Shown here in pieces: positions 34,921 to 43,896 of a stretch of DNA of 64,000 nt. The position numbers and the translations under genes were made by a program. The notes under the pieces were generated by a model. The model searched no databases. It was not told the DNA's origin and saw only the letters and a list, made by a program, of their open reading frames with translations. Within the stretch, counting starts at the first letter, position 1, and each line of letters begins with the position of its first letter. This DNA is from Bacteroidia bacterium (lineage in GTDB: Bacteria > Bacteroidota > Bacteroidia > Flavobacteriales > Flavobacteriaceae): assembly GCA_030428705.1 (NCBI GenBank), contig JAUIDI010000001.1:496001-560000 (forward strand). Reading direction: 5' to 3'.

Positions 34921-34994
34921 GTTTTCGGGTTCTTTTAGTTTCAAACTGGATAAAAGTGAATAATTTAAATTTGAAACTAGAAACTATTTAAAAT

Positions 34995-36096
34995 TCATTC
35001 TTCTTCTTTCTGTCCCATCATCATAAGATAGGCTTTTAAAAAGGCATCGATTTCGCCATCCATGACCGCATCGACATTTCCGGTTTCCTCACCGGTACGT
35101 ACATCTTTTACGAGTTTGTAAGGCTGCATGGTGTAATTGCGGATTTGCGAGCCCCATTCGATTTTTTTCTTCGAGGACTCGATTTCTTCGCGGGCTTCCA
35201 GTTTTTTTCGCAACTCGATTTCATATAATTGCGATTTTAACATCTTCATGGCCGTTGCCCTGTTGTCGTGCTGACTTCGTGAATCGGAGCACGATATCTG
35301 AATTCCCGTGGGGTGGTGTACCAACTGTACTTTGGTCTCGACCTTGTTCACGTTCTGACCTCCCGCACCGCTAGACCTGGCCGTGGTAATGGTAATGTCA
35401 GCAGGATTGACATCGATTTCAATGCTATCATCGACCAAAGGATATACATATACCGAGGCAAAAGAGGTATGCCGCTTGGCATTGCTATCAAAAGGCGATA
35501 TGCGCACCAAACGATGTACGCCATTTTCACCTTTTAGCCATCCGAAGGCAAATTCACCATCGATTTCAAGGGTAACAGTCTTGATGCCGGCTACATCTCC
35601 TTCCTGATAGTTCAGTTCCTTTACCTTATACCCGTTCTTCTCGCTCCACATGATGTACATGCGCATCAACATGGAGGCCCAATCGCAACTTTCGGTGCCT
35701 CCGGCACCTGCCGTAATCTGGAGCACAGCGGGGAGTTCGTCGCCTTCTTCCGATAGCATGTTCTTGAACTCCAATTTCTCGATCTGGTTCAAGGTCTTTT
35801 CGTAATGAGCTATTACCTCATCTTCCTTGACATCGCCTTCCTGTTGAAATTCGAGCAATACTTCAAGATCTCCAACCAAGGTTTTGGCCTCATTGAAATC
35901 ATCGACCCACTGTTTTTTGGATTGGATGAACTTCATGTGGGCCTGAGCCTCTTGCGGATTGTCCCAAAAGTCCGGAGCCAGGGTTTTTTCCTGCTCGTTT
36001 TCTATCTCGATAAGTTTCGCATCGACGTCAAAGATACCTCCTTAACGCACCAAGGCGATCCTGAAGACCTTTATAATGGTCCGTAGTAATTGTCAT
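34995..36096 (-). CDS. prfB: Peptide chain release factor 2 (programmed +1 frameshift)
   Basis: RF2 recognises UGA/UAA stop codons. The gene is in two frames: 36096 to 36031 encodes [22 protein letters not shown], then an in-frame TGA; shifting +1 over one T (36030) continues from 36029 to 34995 for 344 residues, total 366, the normal length. The SPF stop-recognition motif ([13 protein letters not shown]) and catalytic GGQ ([13 protein letters not shown]) are present. Annotating only the single frame from the ATG at 35936 would lose 53 residues. The frameshift lets the cell raise RF2 when RF2 is scarce. Confidence 0.95.
36027..36042 (-). promoter_or_regulatory. RF2 programmed frameshift site
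   Basis: Read on the minus strand: AGGAGG (36042-36037) acting as internal Shine-Dalgarno, TAT, the slippery CTT, then TGA C. This is the classic RF2 autoregulatory signal. The strong SD stands out in a genome with few SD sites. Confidence 0.93.
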
Positions 36097-36156
36097 TCAG
36101 TGAAATTTTCGACAAAAATACCATTCTTTCCGAATGTATCAGAGCTTTTGTGTAAG

Positions 36157-37011
36157 CTATTGTTGCTGTTGTAAAACCTGAACTGCGTGGCTTGTCGTAT
36201 TCTTTCCCTTAGAATAAACGACCCCTCGCAACGGGGAGCAATCGGCATAGTCCTTGCCATGGGCAACTTTTATATGGTCGGTATTGGCCAAAAGGTCATT
36301 GGTCGGGTCAAAACCCACCCAGCCAATATTCGGGACATAGGCTTCTGCCCAGGCATGCATCTGGGAATCGCCAAAATAACCATTGCCCTGGTGAAGATAA
36401 CCGGATACATAACGTGCCGGAATACCATTCTGTCTTGCCAAGGCACAAAAAAGATGGCTGAAATCTTGACAGACTCCATGCCTATTATCAATAATTTCGT
36501 GTAAAGTGGTATGTACATCGGTTACACCGGTTTTAAAATAAATATGGATAAAGGTCCAATGATTCAATGCCTTTAAATTTTCGAAAATCGATTTTTCTGT
36601 ATCAAATTGAAAAATAGTGCTATCCTTTTCAGGCAGGGTCGTATAATGGGTCTTTCTTAAAAAAGGTTCGAAATCTACCTTGAAATCCAGTTCTTGAATT
36701 TTTTGATACGATTTGACGATTTCTTCCCCGAGCTCAAAATCGAAAGGATTCACCTCTTTCTTCAACAAACGAAAATTTGCCTCGAACGAAATTTCCTTGA
36801 ATTTCTTCCTTGGTTGTATCCGAATGGTCCTGAAACCGTATCCATTGATGGAATACTCGTTAATGGCACCTAAAGAATTTTTGAAATCGACACTGACAAA
36901 TTCTTGTGTATTGTTTTGTTCGGGAATTATCAAGAATTGCCAATGGGCATCATGAACCCAATTTTCATAGTGGTTTTCGGCCTTATAAGTGATGGAATAC
37001 TCTGAAGACAT
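36157..37011 (-). CDS. Transglutaminase-like cysteine protease-fold protein
   Basis: 284 residues: N-terminal bacterial transglutaminase-like domain (about 1-130) and a catalytic transglutaminase core with Cys in RHGVCQDFSHLF, His in MHAWAEAY and Asp in GFDPTND. The ATG at 37011 (MSSEYSITY) is chosen; a GTG at 37041 would overlap the upstream stop. It is the last of three genes with alpha-E and ATP-grasp, a conserved trio thought to make and process peptide or amide-linked modifications, product unknown. Confidence 0.85.
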   Translation of the reverse strand: MSSEYSITYKAENHYENWVHDAHWQFLIIPEQNNTQEFVSVDFKNSLGAINEYSINGYGFRTIRIQPRKKFKEISFEANFRLLKKEVNPFDFELGEEIVKSYQKIQELDFKVDFEPFLRKTHYTTLPEKDSTIFQFDTEKSIFENLKALNHWTFIHIYFKTGVTDVHTTLHEIIDNRHGVCQDFSHLFCALARQNGIPARYVSGYLHQGNGYFGDSQMHAWAEAYVPNIGWVGFDPTNDLLANTDHIKVAHGKDYADCSPLRGVVYSKGKNTTSHAVQVLQQQQ

Positions 37012-37040
37012 GGTTGAGCGAAGATACGTTATTGCCTTCA

Positions 37041-37988
37041 CTAATAATTAAAAAATTCCTTGTCCATTTTTTGACTGATTTCGGTAAGACTTTTTAAGAT
37101 TTGGTCGATAAAGGCTTGAATGTTCCCTTCGATTTCCTCAATATGCTTGAACTCATACTCACTACGTACCTTGCCGACCAAGAAAGCAGTTGAATTTTTA
37201 TTGTATTTCGTACTCTGATCTAATTGTTTAATGTGTTTGTGTACTTGGTTCAAACTGTTCATGACCGATCTTGGACAATTCGGATTCAATATTAAGAATT
37301 CCAAGGTAGAGATACTGGTAGGTGTTTTTTTGTACAGTCGACGCATCATGTCGTACGACTCGGCGCATTTTAGTAATGTGGTCCATTCAAAGCTATTACT
37401 GAACTTGTCACCATAACTTCCCTGTGCCTCGAGGGCATCATTATATTTTGTATTTATTATCCGAATAATCTGTGTCGCCCGTTCAATGTTGACCCCCATA
37501 AGTATGATGGCGTAGACCGAATCATGTAATAGGGTACCCCTTATCTTTCCCCTGAGTATTGCGGTCATTTCGGCTACGTTGACCGTAAAATCATAAAGGC
37601 CGTTCTTTACAAAAGTCTCGACCGGATAATTCAGCACGAAATGGTAAAACTTATTGATCGACTCGTACAGTTCGGTCGAGATAAGGTCACGGGCGCTATT
37701 TGCATTTTCTCGGGCATATTTCACATTGTTGATTATGGAGAACGGAAATTCAGGATTAAGGCCAATTTTATAAAGTACTTTTTCTTCTTCTAAAACAGTG
37801 GAATCGTCATGTACGGGATCACCGACCATAAAGAGCATCGAGCGCAGTACGAACTGTCGGTCCTGCGAACGCGCATTGGGCGCATCCAATGAAGAGAAAT
37901 AGTTAACGTTCATGTATCGGGCAATATGTTCTGAGCGTTCGATATAACGGCCCATCCAAAAGAGATTGTTGGCTACTCGTGCAAGCAT
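37041..37988 (-). CDS. Alpha-E domain protein (DUF403)
   Basis: A 315-residue all-helical protein with the family start MLARVANNLFWMGRYIERSEHIARYM and a later NIERATQIIRI helix. The domain is known only from genomic neighbourhoods with circularly permuted ATP-grasp proteins and transglutaminases, exactly the arrangement here: 9 bp after the ATP-grasp gene and 29 bp before the transglutaminase start. It has no signal peptide, so it is cytoplasmic. Confidence 0.9.
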   Translation of the reverse strand: MLARVANNLFWMGRYIERSEHIARYMNVNYFSSLDAPNARSQDRQFVLRSMLFMVGDPVHDDSTVLEEEKVLYKIGLNPEFPFSIINNVKYARENANSARDLISTELYESINKFYHFVLNYPVETFVKNGLYDFTVNVAEMTAILRGKIRGTLLHDSVYAIILMGVNIERATQIIRIINTKYNDALEAQGSYGDKFSNSFEWTTLLKCAESYDMMRRLYKKTPTSISTLEFLILNPNCPRSVMNSLNQVHKHIKQLDQSTKYNKNSTAFLVGKVRSEYEFKHIEEIEGNIQAFIDQILKSLTEISQKMDKEFFNY

Positions 37989-37997
37989 ATGGTCTGG

Positions 37998-39461
37998 TTA
38001 TTCTTTTAATACCCAAGTGTCCTTGGATCCACCCCCTTGGGATGAGTTGACTATTAGGTTTCCTTTTTTTAGTGCCACTCGGGTCAATCCTCCCTTCAGC
38101 ACAAACTCTTTGTCCTTTCCGAGAACTGTAAAAGTACGCAAGTCTACATGGCGCTGTTCGAACGATTCACTGTCATCTATATAGGTAGGGTGTACGGAAA
38201 GCGACATGATCGGTTGGGCAACGTACTTACGCGGATTTTCCTTTACCTGTTTTTTTATGGTTTCGATTTCCTCCTTTGTCAATCGATTTCCTATCGAGAT
38301 GCCATACCCGCCCGCTTCGTCGACCGGTTTTATGACAAGTTCCGGAATATGTTCCAAGACGTACTTCAACTCATCGGGTCTGCTACAATGATAGGTGTGG
38401 ACATTGTTCAAAATAGGCTCCTCATCCAAATAATACTTGATGATCTGCGGCATGTACGTGTAAACGGCCTTATCGTCGGCAACACCTGTTCCCGGTGCGT
38501 TGGCAAGGGTAACATTGCCCTTCTTATAGGCGGCGAAAAGTCCGGGAACACCTAAGGCTGAATCGGGCCTAAATTCCAAAGGGTCTATAAAGGCATCATC
38601 GATCCTACGATAGATTATATCGACTTTCAACGGGCCGCCGATGGTCTTCATATACACAAAGTCGTTTTCAACGAAGAGGTCGCGGCCCTCTACCAATTCG
38701 ACCCCCATGGTCTTGGCCAAATAGGAATGCTCATAAAACGCTGAATTGTACATCCCAGGTGTTATGACCACACAGTTGGGTGTATCGACCCCTTTGGGTT
38801 TTGTAGTCTCCAAAAGATCCAATAGGTTTTCTGCATAGTTCGTGACCGAATAGGTGCGGTAGTGGTTGAAGACCCCGAACAAAGCCCTTTTTAAAGCCGT
38901 TCTGTTGCAAATGACATAACTTACACCTGACGGGCATCTGATATTGTCTTCGAGAACATAGTATTTTCCATCGTTGTGTTTGATGACGTCGGTACCTGAA
39001 ATATGGTTATAAATACCCCCGGGGGGGTCGATACCGATCATTTGATCCAGATAGTTAGCTGAAGAACTTATCAATTCCATAGGAACGACACCGTCTTTGA
39101 TGATTTTTTTATCATGGTAAACGTCCCATAAAAACAAATTCAGGGCTTTGCTGCGTTGTATGGCGCCACGTTCGATAACATCCCATTCATCTTGGTCAAT
39201 TATTCTTGGAAAGAGGTCGAACGGAAAGATTTTCTCCTGACTTTCCTTTTCGTCATAGACTTGAAAGGTGATGCCTTGGTTGAAAAAAGATGATTTCGCT
39301 TTGGTATTCAACTTTACGTAATCACGTATGGAATGGCCGCCGTACAAATCAAAAAGTTTTTGATAGACATTTTTGATGTCGCCGTTTTTATCATAGATTT
39401 CATCGTACAAGATCGGATTTCTCTCATAGGATGAAAAGATTCTGTTCTCGATTTTGCCCAT
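37998..39461 (-). CDS. Circularly permuted ATP-grasp type 2 protein
   Basis: 487 residues. It has the DUF404/DUF407 features: FPFDLFPRIIDQDEWDVIERG, a YVLEDNIRCPSGVSYVICNR motif (ligase-type nucleotide/metal loop), VELVEGRDLFVEND, IDDAFIDPLEF and KPVDEAGGYGISIG. ATP-grasp enzymes join a carboxylate to an amine via acyl phosphate. As first gene of the trio it presumably builds the peptide/amide that its neighbours act on; this is inference from family context. Confidence 0.9.
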   Translation of the reverse strand: MGKIENRIFSSYERNPILYDEIYDKNGDIKNVYQKLFDLYGGHSIRDYVKLNTKAKSSFFNQGITFQVYDEKESQEKIFPFDLFPRIIDQDEWDVIERGAIQRSKALNLFLWDVYHDKKIIKDGVVPMELISSSANYLDQMIGIDPPGGIYNHISGTDVIKHNDGKYYVLEDNIRCPSGVSYVICNRTALKRALFGVFNHYRTYSVTNYAENLLDLLETTKPKGVDTPNCVVITPGMYNSAFYEHSYLAKTMGVELVEGRDLFVENDFVYMKTIGGPLKVDIIYRRIDDAFIDPLEFRPDSALGVPGLFAAYKKGNVTLANAPGTGVADDKAVYTYMPQIIKYYLDEEPILNNVHTYHCSRPDELKYVLEHIPELVIKPVDEAGGYGISIGNRLTKEEIETIKKQVKENPRKYVAQPIMSLSVHPTYIDDSESFEQRHVDLRTFTVLGKDKEFVLKGGLTRVALKKGNLIVNSSQGGGSKDTWVLKE

Positions 39462-39655
39462 TTGAATTAGTTTGTAATAAGGTATTGGTTTTCAAAGGAT
39501 TTATCAATGAAAATTCCTTAATAATTGGAATGAATTTTAGGTTTCATTTAAAAATACCCCAACTATATTCCTAATTTGGTTTTTCGCAAAGAATGGAAAG
39601 ACCTTCGTACTTTTTTACTCGTTTTTATCTAAATTTAGCGGCAAAACCAATTCGG

Positions 39656-42058
39656 ATGAACAAAAAGATACTATTCGTAACAGCCCTATTTTTAGTACAG
39701 TTCGCGACTTCACAATATGCCGAAAAAAGCAAGGAATTTCAGAAGTTCAACGGACTTTTTAATTTTCTGTACGACGATAAAAACGATAAGGTCTATCTCG
39801 AAGTCGAAGATTTGAACAAAGAGTTCTTGTATGTCTATTCTTTGAGCAGTGGTATCGGGAGCAATGATATCGGGTTGGACAGGGGCCAACTTGGAAATGA
39901 ACAAGTTGTTTTCTTTAAAAAAGCCGGGGGGAAACTTCTTTTGGTGCAGCCGAATATGACCTTTAGGGCATTGACCGACAATGATTTGGAAAGAAAATCC
40001 GTTGAACAGGCTTTTGCCAAGTCCGTTTTGGGAGGATTTAAGATAGAGGAAGAAAAAGACGGAAAATATGTTATCGATATTACCGATTTCCTGATGCGGG
40101 ATGCCCATGGGGTCATTGGAAGATTAAAACAAACCGATCAGGGTAGTTACAGCTTGGACAAAGAGAAAAGCGCAATTGACCTGGAACGTACCAAAGCGTT
40201 CCCCAAAAATGTGGAATTCAATGTGACCTTGACGTTCAAGGGTGAGCCCAAAGGCGCATACATTCGTTCGGTAACTCCTAACCCCGGCCTGGTTACGGTA
40301 GCGCAACACCATTCCTTTATCGAGTTGCCCGATAACGGTTATGAAATGAGGGAGTTCGATACACGGAGCGGATCATATCCTTTTTCGTACTATGATTATT
40401 CGACTCCCGTTCAAGAACCTATCCTAAAACGGTTCATTACGAGGCACCGATTGAAGAAAAAAGACCCTTCCGCGACCCAAAGTGAGGCGGTAGAACCTAT
40501 CGTATATTATTTGGACAATGGTACTCCCGAACCTGTACGGTCTGCACTTTTGGATGGGGGGCGTTGGTGGAACCAAGCCTTTGAGGCCGCCGGGTACAAA
40601 AATGCCTTTCAATTGAAAATGCTTCCTGCCGATGCCGACCCTCTGGATGTACGGTATAATGTAATTCAATGGGTCCACCGGTCTACACGGGGATGGAGCT
40701 ATGGCAGTAGCATAACCGACCCGCGTACGGGCGAAATTATAAAGGGGCATGTCAGTTTGGGCAGTCTCCGAATTCGACAGGACTTTTTAATCGCCCAGGC
40801 CTTGGTGAACAAGCCTTTTGCCGAACGCGACGATAATTATAAACCCATGCTCGACTTGGCCTTGGCGCGAATTCGGCAGCTATCGGCACATGAAATAGGG
40901 CATACCTTGGGGTTTGCCCATAATTATGCGGCTAGTACCAATAATCGGGCGTCTGTGATGGATTATCCGCACCCACAGTTTTCGGTCAAAAACGGTGAAA
41001 TCGATTTCTCGGATGCCTATGCCACAGGAATTGGGGATTGGGACAAGGTGATGGTAGCCTATTCGTATTCCGAGATTCCAAAAGACCAAAATGAAAAGGA
41101 AGTATTGAACGCGATCCTAAAAAAAGCGCAAGATGACGGGTTGCGTTATATTACGGACCAAGATGCACGGCCAAAGGGAAGCGCACACATTCTAGCACAT
41201 TTATGGGATAATGGTAAAAGCGTAAGCGAGGAGCTCGATGCGCTTCTAAACGTACGCCGAACCGCAATTGATAATTTTTCTATCGACAATATCCGTACTG
41301 GGGAACCCAATACCGTTTTAGAGGATGTCTTTGTACCGCTTTATCTCCTCCATCGGTATCAGACCGAGGCCGTTGCCAAGGTAGTAGGTGGAATGGAATA
41401 CAATTATGCCGTAAAAGGCGATGGCCAGACTACGGTCGAGATCGTTGACAAGGCCATGCAGCAGAAAGCCCTGCAAAATATTTTAAGGACTTTGGATGCT
41501 GCCGAAATTGCAATTCCACAGGAAAAACTGTCCTTGTTTCCGCCCCGTGCCTTTGGATATCGAAAAACAAGGGAGTCTTTAAAGGGTAAGACAGGTGTTT
41601 CCTTTGATGCACTTTCTGCTGCGGAAACAGCGGCCGATATGACCTTGAGCTTACTGTTGCATCCTGAAAGGGCGTCACGGTTGGTCCAGCAAAAAAGTCT
41701 GGACCCTAAAAATATAGGCTTGAGCGAAGTACTCGAAACCGTTATCAAAAACACTTTAGAGAACCAACACAAGAATGATTATTTAGAAGAGGTGCAACGG
41801 AGTATTGATTTCAGGGTTATCTACCATTTGATGAATTTGGCCCATAGCGAAGGAGTACACCCTCAGGTCAATGCGATCGCCAATGCCAAATTAAGAAGCT
41901 TGGCCACAAGAAACCTTGGTAATGCCCTATCAAATGATTACAAAATGGAAATGATGCGGCGTATCGATGATTTTTTTAAACATCCGGAGCAGTTCAAAGT
42001 TGTACCCGCACCTAAGATTCCGGATGGTTCGCCAATCGGCATGGATTGTTTTCACTAA
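39656..42058 (+). CDS. Secreted zinc metalloprotease (DUF5117-type, HExxHxxGxxH)
   Basis: An 800-residue protein. The ATG at 39656 gives signal peptide MNKKILFVTALFLVQFATSQ; the start at 39593 would add an unlikely 21 residues. The zinc motif HEIGHTLGFAH lies at about 412-422, with the met-turn as SVMDYPHPQ. The N-terminal region (about 40-330) resembles the DUF5117/DUF5118 domains of secreted Bacteroidota metalloproteases and the C-terminal half is helical. It is outside the cytoplasm; substrate unknown. It is monocistronic. Confidence 0.87.
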   Translation: MNKKILFVTALFLVQFATSQYAEKSKEFQKFNGLFNFLYDDKNDKVYLEVEDLNKEFLYVYSLSSGIGSNDIGLDRGQLGNEQVVFFKKAGGKLLLVQPNMTFRALTDNDLERKSVEQAFAKSVLGGFKIEEEKDGKYVIDITDFLMRDAHGVIGRLKQTDQGSYSLDKEKSAIDLERTKAFPKNVEFNVTLTFKGEPKGAYIRSVTPNPGLVTVAQHHSFIELPDNGYEMREFDTRSGSYPFSYYDYSTPVQEPILKRFITRHRLKKKDPSATQSEAVEPIVYYLDNGTPEPVRSALLDGGRWWNQAFEAAGYKNAFQLKMLPADADPLDVRYNVIQWVHRSTRGWSYGSSITDPRTGEIIKGHVSLGSLRIRQDFLIAQALVNKPFAERDDNYKPMLDLALARIRQLSAHEIGHTLGFAHNYAASTNNRASVMDYPHPQFSVKNGEIDFSDAYATGIGDWDKVMVAYSYSEIPKDQNEKEVLNAILKKAQDDGLRYITDQDARPKGSAHILAHLWDNGKSVSEELDALLNVRRTAIDNFSIDNIRTGEPNTVLEDVFVPLYLLHRYQTEAVAKVVGGMEYNYAVKGDGQTTVEIVDKAMQQKALQNILRTLDAAEIAIPQEKLSLFPPRAFGYRKTRESLKGKTGVSFDALSAAETAADMTLSLLLHPERASRLVQQKSLDPKNIGLSEVLETVIKNTLENQHKNDYLEEVQRSIDFRVIYHLMNLAHSEGVHPQVNAIANAKLRSLATRNLGNALSNDYKMEMMRRIDDFFKHPEQFKVVPAPKIPDGSPIGMDCFH

Positions 42059-42133
42059 GGTGTAGTTCGATGCCATTGAACCACGATGGTCTTAGTTTGA
42101 ACTTGTACCTCATACTTGAATTTGAACCTTGAA

Positions 42134-43156
42134 ATGGATATAAACCTTATTAGCGATACGGTTACAAAACCAACACCGGGAATGTTGAATGCCATGATGT
42201 CCGCGGAAGTGGGCGATGATGTCTTCAAAGAGGACCCATCGGTCAATGCGTTGGAACAAAAAGTGGCCGAAATGTTTGGCAGGGAAGCCGCTTTGTTCTT
42301 CCCCTCGGGGAGTATGACGAATCAGACGGCGATTAAATTACATACCAATCCCGGGGATCAATTGATCTGTGACAAATATGCCCATGTCTATAATTATGAA
42401 GGGGGAGGGGCCAGTTTCAATAGTGGGGTCTCCTGTAAGCTGGTCGATGGACATCGGGGTATGATGACCGCGGAACAGGTCGAAGCGGCCATCAATCCAC
42501 CGGATTTTTACCACAGTCCTTTTACATCATTGGTATGTATCGAAAATACAACGAACAAAGGCGGTGGAGCCGGTTGGGACTTCGAGGAACTGAAACGTAT
42601 CAAGGCGGTTTGCGAGAAACATAATTTAGGATACCACTTGGACGGAGCCCGCTTATGGAACGCGCTTGTCGCCAAAGGGGAAACCCCGAAACAGTATGGC
42701 GAACTGTTCGATACCATAAGCGTTTGTTTGAGTAAGGGCTTGGGCTGTCCCATAGGTTCGGTCTTGGTCGGTAGTGCTGAAATGATAGATAAAGCACTTC
42801 GAATACGTAAAATACTTGGTGGCGGAATGCGACAGGTGGGGTATTTGGCCGCAGCGGGCACTTATGCCTTGGACAACCATATTGAAAGATTGGCCGAAGA
42901 CCATGAGAAAGCCATCGAAATAGGCGATTTGCTAAAAAAGTTGCCTTTTATTAAAAAAGTAGAACCCATCGAGACGAATATCATAATTTTCGAAATCGAT
43001 GAAAGCCTTTATGATTCTGATGAATTCGTTCAAAATTTGAATGAAAAAGGTGTTCGGTTGATCGGTATGGGGCAGGGAAAATTGCGGATCGTAACACATT
43101 TGGATTACACCGATACCATGCACGAGGCTTTTCTTGAAATTCTTGAAGAGATGTAA
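42134..43156 (+). CDS. ltaE: Threonine aldolase family PLP enzyme
   Basis: A 340-residue fold-type I enzyme that would cleave threonine or allo-threonine to glycine and acetaldehyde. Seen are INLISDTVTKPTPGML at the start, PSGSMTNQTAIKLH, HLDGARLWNA and the PLP-lysine motif CLSKGLGCPIGS. The ATG at 42134 is preferred to a TTG at 42116. Amino-acid lyases of the GntG group share all these motifs, so beta-eliminating activity on another amino acid is possible. It converges with DUF1508, 3 bp apart. Confidence 0.9.
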   Translation: MDINLISDTVTKPTPGMLNAMMSAEVGDDVFKEDPSVNALEQKVAEMFGREAALFFPSGSMTNQTAIKLHTNPGDQLICDKYAHVYNYEGGGASFNSGVSCKLVDGHRGMMTAEQVEAAINPPDFYHSPFTSLVCIENTTNKGGGAGWDFEELKRIKAVCEKHNLGYHLDGARLWNALVAKGETPKQYGELFDTISVCLSKGLGCPIGSVLVGSAEMIDKALRIRKILGGGMRQVGYLAAAGTYALDNHIERLAEDHEKAIEIGDLLKKLPFIKKVEPIETNIIIFEIDESLYDSDEFVQNLNEKGVRLIGMGQGKLRIVTHLDYTDTMHEAFLEILEEM

Positions 43157-43159
43157 TTC

Positions 43160-43474
43160 CTAAAGGATGGTCAGCGAGGCAATTCGGTTTCGAACGTTTT
43201 TGATTCCGTTTTCCATGCCTGCTTCAGAAGTATAAAGCTCACTTTTTCCGATCAATCGTCCATCGGGACCTTTAACACTGAAAAGAAATTTTCCTTCGTG
43301 ATTGGTTTTCCTTTCAAAAACATGTTGGGTGTTTTGTGCTGCCTGTAGTTCTTCGACGGTCTTTTTTACCTCGTCCTTACTGGAAAATGGCACGCTGTTG
43401 AGCAAATTGGCCCCATCTTCGGCCTTTAGGCTAAAAGTGTATCCGTTTCCCTCATATTTTTTTATCTCGATCAT
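43160..43474 (-). CDS. DUF1508 (YegP-like) protein, two repeats
   Basis: 104 residues containing two copies of the short YegP fold: YTFSLKAEDGANLLNSVPFSSKDE and FLFSVKGPDGRLIGKSELYTSE, each ending in a helix. The family is found across bacteria without known function. It is just after the threonine aldolase on the opposite strand and 34 bp downstream of the ybaB-type gene, with which it may be cotranscribed. Confidence 0.87.
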   Translation of the reverse strand: MIEIKKYEGNGYTFSLKAEDGANLLNSVPFSSKDEVKKTVEELQAAQNTQHVFERKTNHEGKFLFSVKGPDGRLIGKSELYTSEAGMENGIKNVRNRIASLTIL

Positions 43475-43508
43475 ACAATGGTATAACGGTTATGCCCTTA
43501 AAGATAGT

Positions 43509-43835
43509 TTATTTGAACAAAGAATCCATACCTGGTATGTTGGGCATCCCTTCCTTGGCGACGGCCGCAAGCTCGGTCTCATTGACCTCGGTGGCATTAT
43601 TGATGGCCTTATTGAGTGTCAGGACCAAATAGTCTTCCAATTGTTCTTTGTCCTCCAACAAAGAATCATCTATCTTGATTTCCTTGACGACACGGTTCGC
43701 GGAAATCGTGACCTCCAACAGTCCATCTGAAGAGCTCTCCCGCAAGGTTACCGTGTCCAATCTTTTTTTGGTTTCCTCGACTTTTCTTTGGGTTTCCTTG
43801 AGTTTCCCCATCATTCCCATCATATCTCCGAACAT
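43509..43835 (-). CDS. YbaB/EbfC nucleoid-associated protein
   Basis: A 108-residue DNA-binding protein. It has the family [27 protein letters not shown] helix and the [22 protein letters not shown] strand pair, with a C-terminal low-complexity stretch. It is usually located with dnaX/recR in other phyla; here it stands by itself. It is divergent from the S9 peptidase gene, 61 bp apart. Confidence 0.9.
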   Translation of the reverse strand: MFGDMMGMMGKLKETQRKVEETKKRLDTVTLRESSSDGLLEVTISANRVVKEIKIDDSLLEDKEQLEDYLVLTLNKAINNATEVNETELAAVAKEGMPNIPGMDSLFK

Positions 43836-43896
43836 ATCCTGTTTTTTTTAATTTGATACTTCCAAAATTACTAAATTGTGCCGATACCAAAGTTAT

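Noticed and set aside
34995-35936. A 313-residue complete RF2 starting at 35936
   Set aside because: Family-typical N-terminal sequence continues upstream through the frameshift site to 36096.
43876-43896. TTG start seven codons upstream for the S9 oligopeptidase
   Set aside because: It would put seven polar residues before an otherwise good lipoprotein signal.
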